From: Verrucomicrobiota bacterium
Lineage (GTDB): Bacteria > Verrucomicrobiota > Verrucomicrobiia > JADLBR01
Assembly: GCA_029560585.1 (NCBI GenBank)
Contig: JAKQKQ010000270.1
Span: 1 to 64,000, forward strand
Length of the DNA: 64,000 bases
Reading direction: 5' to 3'
This document shows, piece after piece, positions 55,528 through 64,000 of this stretch. Below the pieces are notes generated by a model. The model was given only the letters and a program-made list of their open reading frames with translations, was not told the DNA's origin and ran no database searches. Both the position numbers and the translations under genes were made by a program. The first letter of the stretch is position 1, and every line of letters begins with the position of its first letter.

Positions 55528-56970
55528 CTACGAGGGCCGCCATTCGTCCAGGGGCCGAAACCACCCCGGTTCGATCGCGGGCGCGAAACCGAATGGCGCA
55601 TCCACGACGCTGCCGACGGCCAGCGCGCCGTTGCGGACGTCGAATACCGGCGGGCCACCCACGCCATCCTCCCGAAAAAGATCCGCGTGCCCCCCAAGCG
55701 CCCCACGCCAAATCGGACTCGGATAGGCGCGCAGGTTGCCAAAATAATGATGACCGTTGCGCTCGGCGTGCTCGAGGCCCAGGGTCGCCACCACCGCCAT
55801 GTCCTGCAGCGGTGCCACGGGCCCGAAATTCGCGAGGTCCTCGCCCGTCAGCAGGAGCCGCATGCCCCCGCCCCGCCGCCTGCACTCCAGCAGGCAGGCG
55901 CTCGCGATCCCCTTGATCACCCCCTTGCAGTTCTTGTGCGAGGTGCCCGCATAACCACAATCCAGGGCGCGCGGCAGGCTGCCGATCTCCGCATCCGATT
56001 CATCGATTATGATCGGCGGACGATCCACCCACGCCAGCAGCCCGGCCCGGGCGCCATCGTCCAGCGCCGCATCCCGCCGCAGCGGCTGCTCGAGCGCCAC
56101 CAGCCCGCCGCGGACGAACTCCGCCACCCGCCCATCGCCCATCAGCGTCGACCAGAGCCCGCGCAAGGCGCCGACGTCGGCAAGGAATTCATTGCCGTCG
56201 AGCGTGAACGCGTACTCCCCGTGGTACTTTGCCACCAGCGCCGCGATGCGCCCCAGCCGATCGACCGCCGCCTGGGCATCGGCCGGGACCTTAATCTTGA
56301 AGTGCGTCAACCCGTACCGGAGGATGCACGCTTCCAGAGATTGCGGCAGGCCATCGTCGACTCGTTCCTCGGGAGCGATGTCCTCGTCGGTCAGCGGGTC
56401 CGCCAGCCCCACGGTGTGCCTGACCCGCAACCTCCGGGAGGGCACGGTCGGGAGCAGATCTGTCGGCCCAAGTCCGGCGAGTTCTGGATGCATGGCCCCG
56501 AGGTCAATCCCCAGCGCGTTCCCTCGCACGGCGGTCGCAAAAGAAATGTCCAGCGCGCGACAGATCGCATCGATCACGGCCCGCTCCACCAGTGACACGC
56601 CAAATCCCCACAGGAGCGGGGGGAAGCCCTTCCCCATGGCCCACTCCGCCTGGGCCGCCCACACCTCCCGCCACAGCGCGAATAGGCTCGCCCGCCGCCC
56701 GGACGCCACCGCGTGCCCACACGCCGCCCGGATCACCTCGATCATGTCCGCCGCCTCGCGGTCATACGGTGCCCCCGGATCCTTCGTGAACCATTTCGGC
56801 GGCAGCGCGTCCGCCGCCACGCCCCGCGACAGCCGCCCCCCCACTCCCACTTCGAGAAAGACAAGCACCTGCGGCACCGCGGTCAGCGTCGCAATCCCAT
56901 ATCGAAACGGGATCCGCGCCCGCAGCGACACAAACCGCAGGTCAAAATCGTGGACGGTGACACCCGTCAT
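55528..56970 (-). CDS. Enolase-superfamily enzyme (MLE/mandelate-racemase type)
   Basis: The 480-residue product is larger than most muconate-cycloisomerase-like enzymes (about 370-400). It keeps the barrel landmarks: the KxK pair in THFKIKV, metal ligands in FTLDGNEF, ALEQPL and IIDESDAE, and a lysine in SHKNCKGVIKG. This indicates abstraction of a proton alpha to a carboxylate. The substrate cannot be read. It is 64 bases after the MetE-like gene, so the two may form one pathway. The ATG at 56970 is chosen over a frame start at 57021. Confidence 0.78.
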   Translation of the reverse strand: MTGVTVHDFDLRFVSLRARIPFRYGIATLTAVPQVLVFLEVGVGGRLSRGVAADALPPKWFTKDPGAPYDREAADMIEVIRAACGHAVASGRRASLFALWREVWAAQAEWAMGKGFPPLLWGFGVSLVERAVIDAICRALDISFATAVRGNALGIDLGAMHPELAGLGPTDLLPTVPSRRLRVRHTVGLADPLTDEDIAPEERVDDGLPQSLEACILRYGLTHFKIKVPADAQAAVDRLGRIAALVAKYHGEYAFTLDGNEFLADVGALRGLWSTLMGDGRVAEFVRGGLVALEQPLRRDAALDDGARAGLLAWVDRPPIIIDESDAEIGSLPRALDCGYAGTSHKNCKGVIKGIASACLLECRRRGGGMRLLLTGEDLANFGPVAPLQDMAVVATLGLEHAERNGHHYFGNLRAYPSPIWRGALGGHADLFREDGVGGPPVFDVRNGALAVGSVVDAPFGFAPAIEPGWFRPLDEWRPS

Positions 56971-57034
56971 GGCACAGCATCTTCCGCCAACACCGGCGGA
57001 ACGCAATGGGGCACCGCGCAATCCGTTCGCCGCA

Positions 57035-58054
57035 CTATGACCCCGCAGCCAGATACAGATCGCGGCCCTTGACGAGCGCCACGATCTTCCGATCGGTCAC
57101 GGTTCGCCTGAGCATCCAAAAACCGCAGTCCGGATGCACCCATTTGATGCGATCCGCCCCGACGATCTTGACCCCCTGCTCGATCCGCCGCGCAACCAGT
57201 TCCGGTGTCTCCACCGTGTTGACCTTCACGTCGATGACCCCGAGCCCGATCCCAATCCGCGGATCGAGATCCCGCTTCAGATCCTCCAGCTCCTCGTACC
57301 CCCGGTAGGCGAACTCGAATACCACGTGGTCGCATTTCAGCCGGTTCATGAACTCGATTAACCGCTTCCAGTGGCCTTTCTGGATGGATTGCCCCCCGTA
57401 GTTGCCGAAACACAGATGCACGCCTTTCTCCTTCGCCTTGGTCGCCGCGTCGAGCACGAGGTTGATCGCGTCCGCCGCCCACTGCCCCTCCTCGGGATGA
57501 CCCGTGATGTTCGCCTCATCGATCTGGATCACGTCCGGATCAATCTCCGCCACCTGCGCCGCCAGCACCCGGCCCAGCACCCACGCCAGCTCCGTGACGC
57601 TCCCGTAGTGCCGGTCCACCAGCGTCTTCGATAGCATGTGCGGGCCCGTCAGCGTGAACTTCATCGGGCTGTGCGTGCAGGCGCGCGAGCGCCGATAGTC
57701 GCGCGGGATGTTCAGAGTCCCCTCGCCGATCGCCCCCTCCACCACGCCCGCCGGCTCGGCACGAAAATCCATGCCGGACCGCCGGTGGAAATCCTCGATC
57801 TCCGCCCGCGTCAGATTGGCCCGGATGCCAGCCATCGGCCTGACGAAATAATCGATCATCCCGTTGGTGTCGGGATGATTGACATCGAACCGGTACAGTT
57901 CGCCGTCCGCCACGACGTCAATGCCCGCCAACTCCTGTGTCTGGAATACCACTTTCGTGGCATCGAGCACCGCCTGCTGGGTGGGTGTGACGGCGAGCCA
58001 CTCGGGTATCGGATACGAACCAACGACGGTCGTTCGAAGGCGATGCGCGGACAT
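57035..58054 (-). CDS. MetE-like cobalamin-independent methyltransferase (C-terminal domain only)
   Basis: The 339-residue product matches the C-terminal catalytic half of cobalamin-independent methionine synthase. Motifs are TTVVGSYPIP at the N-terminus, DVIQIDEANITGH, VHLCFGNYGG with the first zinc cysteine, and WVHPDCGFW with the second. MetE is about 750 residues, so the N-terminal folate-binding half is missing. Short forms often transfer methyl groups from other donors. It heads the pair with the enolase-superfamily gene. Confidence 0.85.
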   Translation of the reverse strand: MSAHRLRTTVVGSYPIPEWLAVTPTQQAVLDATKVVFQTQELAGIDVVADGELYRFDVNHPDTNGMIDYFVRPMAGIRANLTRAEIEDFHRRSGMDFRAEPAGVVEGAIGEGTLNIPRDYRRSRACTHSPMKFTLTGPHMLSKTLVDRHYGSVTELAWVLGRVLAAQVAEIDPDVIQIDEANITGHPEEGQWAADAINLVLDAATKAKEKGVHLCFGNYGGQSIQKGHWKRLIEFMNRLKCDHVVFEFAYRGYEELEDLKRDLDPRIGIGLGVIDVKVNTVETPELVARRIEQGVKIVGADRIKWVHPDCGFWMLRRTVTDRKIVALVKGRDLYLAAGS

Positions 58055-58202
58055 GATAGTTACCTCCTACATCAATGTGCGCGAAAATACCTCTGTTGCC
58101 AATAGCGAGCAGCCCGTTGAAAGGCGTAATCGCAGCCCACGCTGGTCCGCGTCGCGAGTCTCCGCCGAATCCGTCAGAACCCAACAGGGCACCGCTCTCG
58201 TC

Positions 58203-60941
58203 TCAGGGTCCGACGCCAGGCATCTCGATCGGTTGGCCATCGAGGGTCGATCCCTCGACCGACGTCCGACAGCCCTGGATTTGCAGCAGGAGACCCCGAA
58301 GAACACAGCGCTCAAGACGGAGCGTGGCCGCCGTGGCAACGATGGGGCGCGGGGAATCGGCGCAACCCCGGATATCGCAACCGGTGAGGCGGCACTCGAC
58401 CGGCGTGCGCCGCTTCTCCTTGCCCACCACCCCAGGCGTGATGGATAGCGCCTTGGCCCCGGCGGCGCGGACCACGCAACCATCGAGCGCGTGAAGGCCG
58501 CCCTGGAAGAGGACATCCACGCTCACGCTATCGCGGAACTCGCAGCGCCTGTAATTCGTTTGGCTCTCGCCGACGTCGGCGACCGCATTGTCATTTCCCC
58601 AGAAACGGCCGACATCGATCCGGCATTGCGACGTCTCGTGCGCGCTGAATCCCTCGTCGAAATTCTCGTAGCCCGAGATGTTCTCGAAGCTGAGCCCCTG
58701 GCTATCGCCATGGATGTTGAAGCCGTCATTGAGCGCATGGCGGCAGTTGAGGTTCCGGATGACCAGGTCGCGGTTGCCGTTCTGAATGGCGAGGCCATAC
58801 AACCTCACGCTCCATTGGAGATGTTTGCGGGGCCCGCGCACATACAGCCATCCGCCCTTCTCATCGATCGGCACCCAAGCAAACTGACCGGCCACAAGTT
58901 CCTCGGGGGCGGGGAAAGCACGCCCCACCGTCGGCGAACGCCCCATCCGCTGCAGTTTTTCCGCCACGATCAGCAGGTGGCGGTCCATGGGCGTGCGGGG
59001 CAGCCGCCGCCGGGCAAGGTCACCACCAAGGTCCTCCCACCCCTCGCTCGGGAGCAGATCCGCCCCCGTGAGCGTGACGCCATTGCCCTCGATCGTGAGC
59101 CTCTCCTTGCCGCGCAAGACGATCGCCTGTCGGACCACCGCGCCCTTCGGGAAAAGATGGATCGTGTCCCCCGCTCCCGCCCGATCGACCGCACGCTGGG
59201 CGGTCCGCAGCGGCGCCTCCTTGGACCCCGGCGCAGTGTCCTCACCCCGCTCGGCATCCACGTAGATGTGCCGCCCCACCGCAGCCGAGGGGGTCGCCGC
59301 CACGCTTTGCGCCAGCGCAGGGGACCCCGCATCGAGCCTCCGATAGTTTAAGTCATATTCGTCCAGCCGCTTCAGGTGCGTTACGAGACGCCGGAGGAAG
59401 TCGCCAAAATCCCTCCCGGTGGCCGGCGACCACACTGCCTCGGCCAGGGCCGCGGCGCGCGGAAAGGCAAAATACTCCACGTCCCGCGGCGTTCGCATGT
59501 ACTCGGTCCAGATATTGCCCTGCCCACCGAGAATGTGCCCGCGCCGCGAGGGCGCGAGCCCCTGTGGCATCGGATCAAACTCGTACGCTTTTTGCAGCGG
59601 GAGAGAATTGCCGATGCACTCCGGTTCGCCCGGGCCCTTGGCCTGGGCATAATCAAAGTAACAGTATGCCGTTGGCGACATGACCACGTCATGGCCCGCC
59701 TCCGCCGCCGCCACGCCACCAGCCGTGCCGCGCCACGACATCACCGCGGCCTGCGGGGTGAGCCCACCTTCCAGGATCTCATCCCAGCCGATGAGCCTCC
59801 GCCCCTTGCTGGCGAGGAATTCTTCCAGCCGATGATTGAGCCATGTCTGAAGCCGCGCCTCGCCCTTCAGCCCCTCGGCCTTGAGGCGCGCCTGGCATCT
59901 CGGACATTCCTTCCACCGCTGCCGCGGGGCCTCGTCACCACCGATGTGGATGAAACGTCCGGGGAACAACTCGCACACCTCGGCGAGGACGTCCTTGGCG
60001 AACGCCACCGCCTCGTCGTTCCCGGGACAGAGGATATCCGGCTCGATGCCCCAGCGCGTTCGCACTTCGACCCGGCGCCCCAGGCAAGAGAACTGGGGAT
60101 ACGCCGCCACCGCGGCGAGGAAGTGCCCGGGTATCTCGATCTCGGGGACGAGCGTGACGTGGCGCGCCCCGGCGTATGCCACCAGTTCGCGGATCTGCTG
60201 CTGCGTGTAAAAAAACGGGCCATAGGGCGTCCCGTCACCACGGTTGCGATCACCGGGCGCCGGCGATTCCTTCCGGGCCGATCCGACCTGTGTCAGGCGC
60301 GGAAATTTCTTGATCTCGATGCGCCAGCCCTGGTCGTCGGTGAGGTGCAGCTGCAGCATGTTGAGTTTGTGCATCGCCATCACGTCCACGAGCCTCTCGA
60401 TGAACTCCGGTGGGAAGAAATGCCGCGCGGTGTCGAGCAGCAAACCACGCCAAGGAAAGCGCGGCGAATCCTCGATCTCGGTGCACGGCGCCTTCCATGC
60501 GACCTGCCCGGCCCGCGACGTCCCGAAGATCTGCGGGGGCAGCAACTGACGGAATGTGACCCCCCCGTAGAAAAGGCCCGCTTCAGACCCGGCGCGAATG
60601 ATCACGCGTTCGGGTGTTATCGAAAGGAGATACGCCTCGGGACCCTGGACGGTCGAAAGCTGCTCATCCAGCTCCAGCCGGATACCGCCTGCGCCGGGAT
60701 CATTCGTGACGACGGGCAACGCAAATCCGGTGGGTGCCCGAAGGTGCGCCGCAAGCTTGTTCGCCTCGCGCAATGTTCCCGGCCCGGCGACCACCGATGT
60801 TGCACGAGTCAATTCGAACGCGCCCGCCCCGGCCTCGATCTTTCTCGGCGCCGGAATGATGGATGAAACATCGGCCCGCCCGTTGACCGATAATGGCGAT
60901 AGTACCAACAGGACAAAAACCAGCGCGCCTCGCCGTGTCAC
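58203..60941 (-). CDS. GH20 beta-N-acetylhexosaminidase fused to beta-helix domain
   Basis: The 912-residue product has a signal peptide. The GH20b domain lies at about 28-150, and the GH20 barrel at about 150-510 carries WRGLLLDTARHFF, HLTDDQGWRIEI and the catalytic pair in HIGGDEAPRQRW. After a linker, a right-handed parallel beta-helix domain runs at about 580-912 (DTIHLFPKGAVVRQAIVL, LTIEGNGVTLTG, LVIRNLNCRHALNDGFNI). The enzyme releases N-acetylglucosamine or galactosamine from glycans. The extra C-terminal helix may bind or cut another polysaccharide. Confidence 0.88.
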   Translation of the reverse strand: MTRRGALVFVLLVLSPLSVNGRADVSSIIPAPRKIEAGAGAFELTRATSVVAGPGTLREANKLAAHLRAPTGFALPVVTNDPGAGGIRLELDEQLSTVQGPEAYLLSITPERVIIRAGSEAGLFYGGVTFRQLLPPQIFGTSRAGQVAWKAPCTEIEDSPRFPWRGLLLDTARHFFPPEFIERLVDVMAMHKLNMLQLHLTDDQGWRIEIKKFPRLTQVGSARKESPAPGDRNRGDGTPYGPFFYTQQQIRELVAYAGARHVTLVPEIEIPGHFLAAVAAYPQFSCLGRRVEVRTRWGIEPDILCPGNDEAVAFAKDVLAEVCELFPGRFIHIGGDEAPRQRWKECPRCQARLKAEGLKGEARLQTWLNHRLEEFLASKGRRLIGWDEILEGGLTPQAAVMSWRGTAGGVAAAEAGHDVVMSPTAYCYFDYAQAKGPGEPECIGNSLPLQKAYEFDPMPQGLAPSRRGHILGGQGNIWTEYMRTPRDVEYFAFPRAAALAEAVWSPATGRDFGDFLRRLVTHLKRLDEYDLNYRRLDAGSPALAQSVAATPSAAVGRHIYVDAERGEDTAPGSKEAPLRTAQRAVDRAGAGDTIHLFPKGAVVRQAIVLRGKERLTIEGNGVTLTGADLLPSEGWEDLGGDLARRRLPRTPMDRHLLIVAEKLQRMGRSPTVGRAFPAPEELVAGQFAWVPIDEKGGWLYVRGPRKHLQWSVRLYGLAIQNGNRDLVIRNLNCRHALNDGFNIHGDSQGLSFENISGYENFDEGFSAHETSQCRIDVGRFWGNDNAVADVGESQTNYRRCEFRDSVSVDVLFQGGLHALDGCVVRAAGAKALSITPGVVGKEKRRTPVECRLTGCDIRGCADSPRPIVATAATLRLERCVLRGLLLQIQGCRTSVEGSTLDGQPIEMPGVGP

Positions 60942-61072
60942 GACCCGAGGCTATTGAATCTGACGCGCAAGTCCAACCCGTCCGGCCTCCACGCACCAAT
61001 CGCCGCAGTCAATCGGCTTCGCCACGAATTCTCCCCTGCCGGTGGTGCCGCGTCCTGGGCGGCACGGGATCT

Positions 61073-61215
61073 AGCTCGAAAATTCAGATGCGGAATCGTA
61101 GGAGCCTGCTTTCAGGCGATCCCATGCGCGAATCGCGCGCGAGCGCGCTCCTACGCCTCGTTTTCACCCCCGGTGGTGCCCCGGAACGCCCGCCGACAAG
61201 CGGGCGGCCAGGGCC
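61073..61215 (+). repeat. REP-like repeat family A, copy 7
   Basis: It begins TAGCTCGAAAATTCAG with the full core; here no gene ends at the TAG. A degenerate tail fragment precedes it at about 61038-61070, and a lone start TAGCTCGAAAATTC lies at about 61312. The 736-base gap 60942-61677 is filled by these and by family F; no gene is seen. Confidence 0.8.
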
Positions 61216-61338
61216 TGGAGCTAGCCAAGAACTTCGCGCCGTGCCCAAGACCGTGGGGCGGACGTTTCCACATGAATGATGCGGCGCGTCCGCGCGCCGG
61301 CGGCGGGGCTTAGCTCGAAAATTCGACGGAAAAGGGGT

Positions 61339-61486
61339 GTGGCGAAGGGCTTGCGCCCTTCGGCGGGGGCCATGGGCAAGAGGCCCATGCCATGATCCTG
61401 TGGCACGGGCGTCCCGCCCGTGGCGGCCGAGCGATCGCCGAAGCCAGAATGTTGGTAAAATCGCCTCTGGCGATCGGCTTCGCTAC
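61339..61486 (+). repeat. Compound palindromic repeat family F, copy 2
   Basis: Near-identical to 10020-10168, with the same order of palindromes. It follows a TAGCTCGAAAATTC leader like that of family A. Confidence 0.75.
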
Positions 61487-61677
61487 GGGAGAGCGCACCC
61501 CACCCGGTGACGGATGGGACCGTGCAATTCTCCCTGCCTTCCTGAGTTCCATATGGAAACCACGTGAATCCGGCGCGCGCGACCAGTGCCTCGCGTTCCG
61601 AATCTGAGACTCAGAAATCTTCCCCACGGAAATTTTTGCCGCCATGGCGGTCTGGCGCGTTCGGGCACGCTCACCGC

Positions 61678-63534
61678 CTATCTCTTTTCCGGTGCAATGT
61701 GGATCGCCTGCCCGCCGCGCGCGGCCAACCCCGGCTTCAGGACCGTGGTGGCATCAACGGGCCGCCGCTCGACCCGAACATGGGTCCGGGTGTCCATCGA
61801 GGGATCGTCGGAGTAGATCGATGCGGTGTATCGCTTGCCCGACTCAAGGAAATCTAGTTTCAGGGACAACTCGCGCGCCTCGGGCCCGTTCATGCACCCG
61901 ACGAACCACGCCCCGCCGCTGCGCCGCGCAATGGCCGAAAATTCCCCGATCCTTCCGTCCAGCACCCGTGTCTCGTCCCATGTCGTCGGCATCCGGTCCC
62001 AGAACTCCAACTCCGGATCATCGCCAGCCGCGGCGGGCCGATCATACCAGAACAAAAACTGCCACGGGCTGTAGAGGCACACGGGTTTCGCCAACTGATA
62101 CGCGTGGCTCGACATCTTGTTCACTCGCCCATCGAAATAGCAGACCGTGTTGTCGGCCGGTCCAGCGATGAATCGCGCGAATTGCAGCGTGAGGGTCTGC
62201 TCGGGCTCCGGCGTGGTTTCGTCCCCGCCGATGCCCTCGACCGTCATCAGGTTCGGATAAGTCCGCTCATAACCCGTGGTCCGATACTCATCGTGGACAT
62301 CCACCATCAAGCGGTGCGCCGCCGCCTTGCGGATGGCCTCGTGCAACCAAGCGGTCCACTTCTGCGAGCCCACATTGACGAAACCGTACTTCACGCCCGC
62401 CACCCCCCAGCGCTGGTACAGGGGCAGGATCTCGTCGAGCTGCTTCTCCAGCGCGCGACGGTTGACGTACAGGATGACGCCGATGCCCTTCGATTTCGCG
62501 TGCGCGATCACCTCGGTCAAATCCAGCGGCCCCTTGGATCGCTTCGGGTCGAGGTTCACCGCCCGCGCGTCGGAGGCATCGTCGTATTCGTTCCCGTACC
62601 AGCCCGCGTCGAATTCGATGTACTGCAGGTTACGTTTCACCGCAAAATCCACGCAGGCCTTGCCGCCCGCCGTCGTCAGCGTCGCTTCGCGGATGACCTT
62701 CCCCGGCCTGATCCACGAGGTGTCACCTATCGCGCACGGCTCATTGAGGTTCAATATCAGAAAATTGTTTTCCAGCAGCGCGCCCGGCGTTTTCGCCGCC
62801 ATCACGAACCGCCACGGCGTCGCCAGCGGCACCTTCCCCTCCACCGGTCCATCCAAAGAGCTGACCAGCGCGTGCTGCGCACCGGCGAGGGAAGCGAACT
62901 TCATCCTCGCGTGATCCACCAGCGCCGCCTCGCCGAGCGCCGCATAGCAATCCTCCGACAGCCGCACCACCAGGGGTCGCTCGCAGCCCTTCTTGATCTC
63001 GCTCAGCTTGACCTTTGCGTACTTGCCCTGCGCCGAATACACCGCCCACGCCTCGTGGTCGCTCCCGAACCGGAACTCCGTCTGCTCCGCCCGGATCGCC
63101 ACGCCCTTCCCCTCGGACGCCTTCGGCAAGACGTAGCGCCACGCCACCCCCTCGTCATACGCCCGGACCTCGATCGAGAATTCGCGCACCGCGCCACCAC
63201 GCCCTTCGAACTCGATCACCAGCCCGTTGTACCGGTCGCGGATCCCGGACCGCTCGCCGCACACCGGCTCCCACGTCGAGTCGTGTTTGGACGTGACCTC
63301 GCGGACCTTCTCCAATCCCTCGCCCAATAACCCGTCCTCCAATTCCATGCCCAGCCGCGAGTCCGCGATGATCTCGCGCCCGCCCCATCTCACCCGATAC
63401 ACCGGACACCCCTTCCGCCCGTCGAAATCGCGGAGCCCCACCTCAATCTCCATCCTCCTATCAGGCGATCTCAGCGTCGCCGCCGATACCGGCATCACAA
63501 GGGCCAAGGTCAGCAGAGAAACACGAGCGATCAT
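61678..63534 (-). CDS. GH97-family glycoside hydrolase, atypical catalytic site
   Basis: The 618-residue product has a signal peptide, an N-terminal GH97 beta-sandwich, the barrel (SWIRPGKVIREATLTTAGGK, IEFDAGWYG, GIGVILYVNRRALEKQLDE) and the C-terminal domain. GH97 enzymes act on alpha-glucosides or alpha-galactosides. The retaining enzymes carry an aspartate where this protein reads GVKYGFVNVG, so that nucleophile is missing. The glutamate in TVEGIGGDE, expected in the inverting branch, is present. Activity may therefore be inverting or altered. Confidence 0.82.
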   Translation of the reverse strand: MIARVSLLTLALVMPVSAATLRSPDRRMEIEVGLRDFDGRKGCPVYRVRWGGREIIADSRLGMELEDGLLGEGLEKVREVTSKHDSTWEPVCGERSGIRDRYNGLVIEFEGRGGAVREFSIEVRAYDEGVAWRYVLPKASEGKGVAIRAEQTEFRFGSDHEAWAVYSAQGKYAKVKLSEIKKGCERPLVVRLSEDCYAALGEAALVDHARMKFASLAGAQHALVSSLDGPVEGKVPLATPWRFVMAAKTPGALLENNFLILNLNEPCAIGDTSWIRPGKVIREATLTTAGGKACVDFAVKRNLQYIEFDAGWYGNEYDDASDARAVNLDPKRSKGPLDLTEVIAHAKSKGIGVILYVNRRALEKQLDEILPLYQRWGVAGVKYGFVNVGSQKWTAWLHEAIRKAAAHRLMVDVHDEYRTTGYERTYPNLMTVEGIGGDETTPEPEQTLTLQFARFIAGPADNTVCYFDGRVNKMSSHAYQLAKPVCLYSPWQFLFWYDRPAAAGDDPELEFWDRMPTTWDETRVLDGRIGEFSAIARRSGGAWFVGCMNGPEARELSLKLDFLESGKRYTASIYSDDPSMDTRTHVRVERRPVDATTVLKPGLAARGGQAIHIAPEKR

Positions 63535-63706
63535 CCTTTTAGCATCTCAGCCCGCCGCACGATAACACGCGAAAAAGATCATCGGCCGAGGAACGGGAAC
63601 CGGTTTCCGCCCAGTCCTCGCGCGAGGATCGAGGAACCCTCATCGCCCTTGCCCCGCGCCCCACAACGGTGTTGTATCTACAAACCCAATGGCAATTCAT
63701 GATTCT

Positions 63707-64000
63707 ATGAAAATACGCCCAATGCCCATCGTCGCCGCGGTCCTCGCCCTAGCCGGCTGCGGCCCTAAAGCCAACCTCTACGTCGCTCCCAACGGCAACG
63801 ACGCGTGGTCCGGAAAACTGCCCTCGCCCAATGCCGCCAAGACCGACGGCCCATTCGCCTCGCTGGCACGAGCGCGCGATGCGGCCCGCGAACTCAAAAA
63901 GGCCGGCCCGGCCGCGAAGCCCATCACGATCGACATCCGCGGGGGTAACTATGCGCTCAAAGAACCACTCCGCCTCGGCCCGGCCGATTCCGGCGAGAAG
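63707..64000 (+). CDS. Right-handed beta-helix lipoprotein (5' end only)
   Basis: The first 98 codons are visible and the reading frame is still open at the window end. MKIRPMPIVAAVLALAGC is a lipoprotein signal with lipobox LAGC. YVAPNGNDAWSGKLPSP and GPFASLARARDAAREL are the usual start of parallel beta-helix (polysaccharide lyase or pectate-like) proteins. The full protein would lie beyond the window. Confidence 0.75.
   Translation, partial: MKIRPMPIVAAVLALAGCGPKANLYVAPNGNDAWSGKLPSPNAAKTDGPFASLARARDAARELKKAGPAAKPITIDIRGGNYALKEPLRLGPADSGEK

Noticed and set aside
54695-55960. 421-residue form of the ABC ATPase
   Set aside because: The upstream 170 residues are Arg/Gly-rich shadow sequence that overlaps the neighbouring gene; the family N-terminus begins at 55450.

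Overview
This 64 kb window is GC-rich bacterial chromosome. It carries about 49 protein genes (the last is cut by the right edge), two regulatory RNAs and an unusual density of intergenic palindromic repeats. I see no rRNA, tRNA, CRISPR array, transposase or phage gene. The gene content fits the PVC superphylum (Verrucomicrobiota, Kiritimatiellota, Planctomycetota) or a similar candidate phylum: Tat-exported Gfo/Idh/MocA oxidoreductases, a CxPxR sulfatase, GH20, GH97, GH99-like and DUF4838 proteins, a TIGR03790-type protein ending in calcium-binding repeats, choice-of-anchor D repeats, and OadG- and DUF2089-type proteins. I cannot name a genus.

Layout. 1-20.4 kb: a VWA protein, a GMP synthase lacking its glutaminase domain, secreted carbohydrate-related proteins, two Tat-exported proteins, alanine dehydrogenase, an amidohydrolase, a DUF2089 regulator with a membrane partner, a transglutaminase-like protein, a CPBP protease and glgC. 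20.4-22.7 kb: a minus-strand set of a Na+/H+ antiporter, an OadG-like subunit and a small membrane protein. 22.9-32.2 kb: a fluoride-response region. 32.2-34.7 kb: a MITE-like element and a compositionally foreign DUF4838 gene. 34.8-40.6 kb: an MFS transporter, glmS, mtnP and a two-component system. 40.8-50.4 kb: a large repeat protein with a haem-type motif, a sulfatase, a GH99-like protein and a second Gfo/Idh/MocA protein. 50.6-58.1 kb: an IscA-like protein, a short MGMT, rpsB-tsf, an ABC-2 exporter, and an enolase-superfamily plus MetE-like pair. 58.2-64 kb: GH20, GH97 and the start of a beta-helix lipoprotein.

The most interesting system is the fluoride-response region. Two separate aptamers match the crcB/fluoride riboswitch motif, and their pseudoknots covary. 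The first (about 22961-23043) lies directly in front of an apparent operon: TolC-like protein, membrane-fusion protein, RND pump, CrcB/FluC, DUF190, enolase. CrcB and enolase are classic members of this regulon; placing a whole tripartite RND exporter under the switch is unusual. The second (about 30943-31012) precedes two translationally coupled genes of unknown role, an AAA-type ATPase and a 135-residue partner, which I suggest are new fluoride-response genes. Both RNAs share an upstream octamer at about the same distance, and both have a downstream segment able to pair with the 3' pseudoknot strand.

The second theme is repeats. A REP-like element of about 125 bp occurs seven times. In all four copies that follow a gene on the same strand, the element's first triplet (TGA or TAG) is that gene's stop codon. 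Several smaller dyad families also sit against gene ends.
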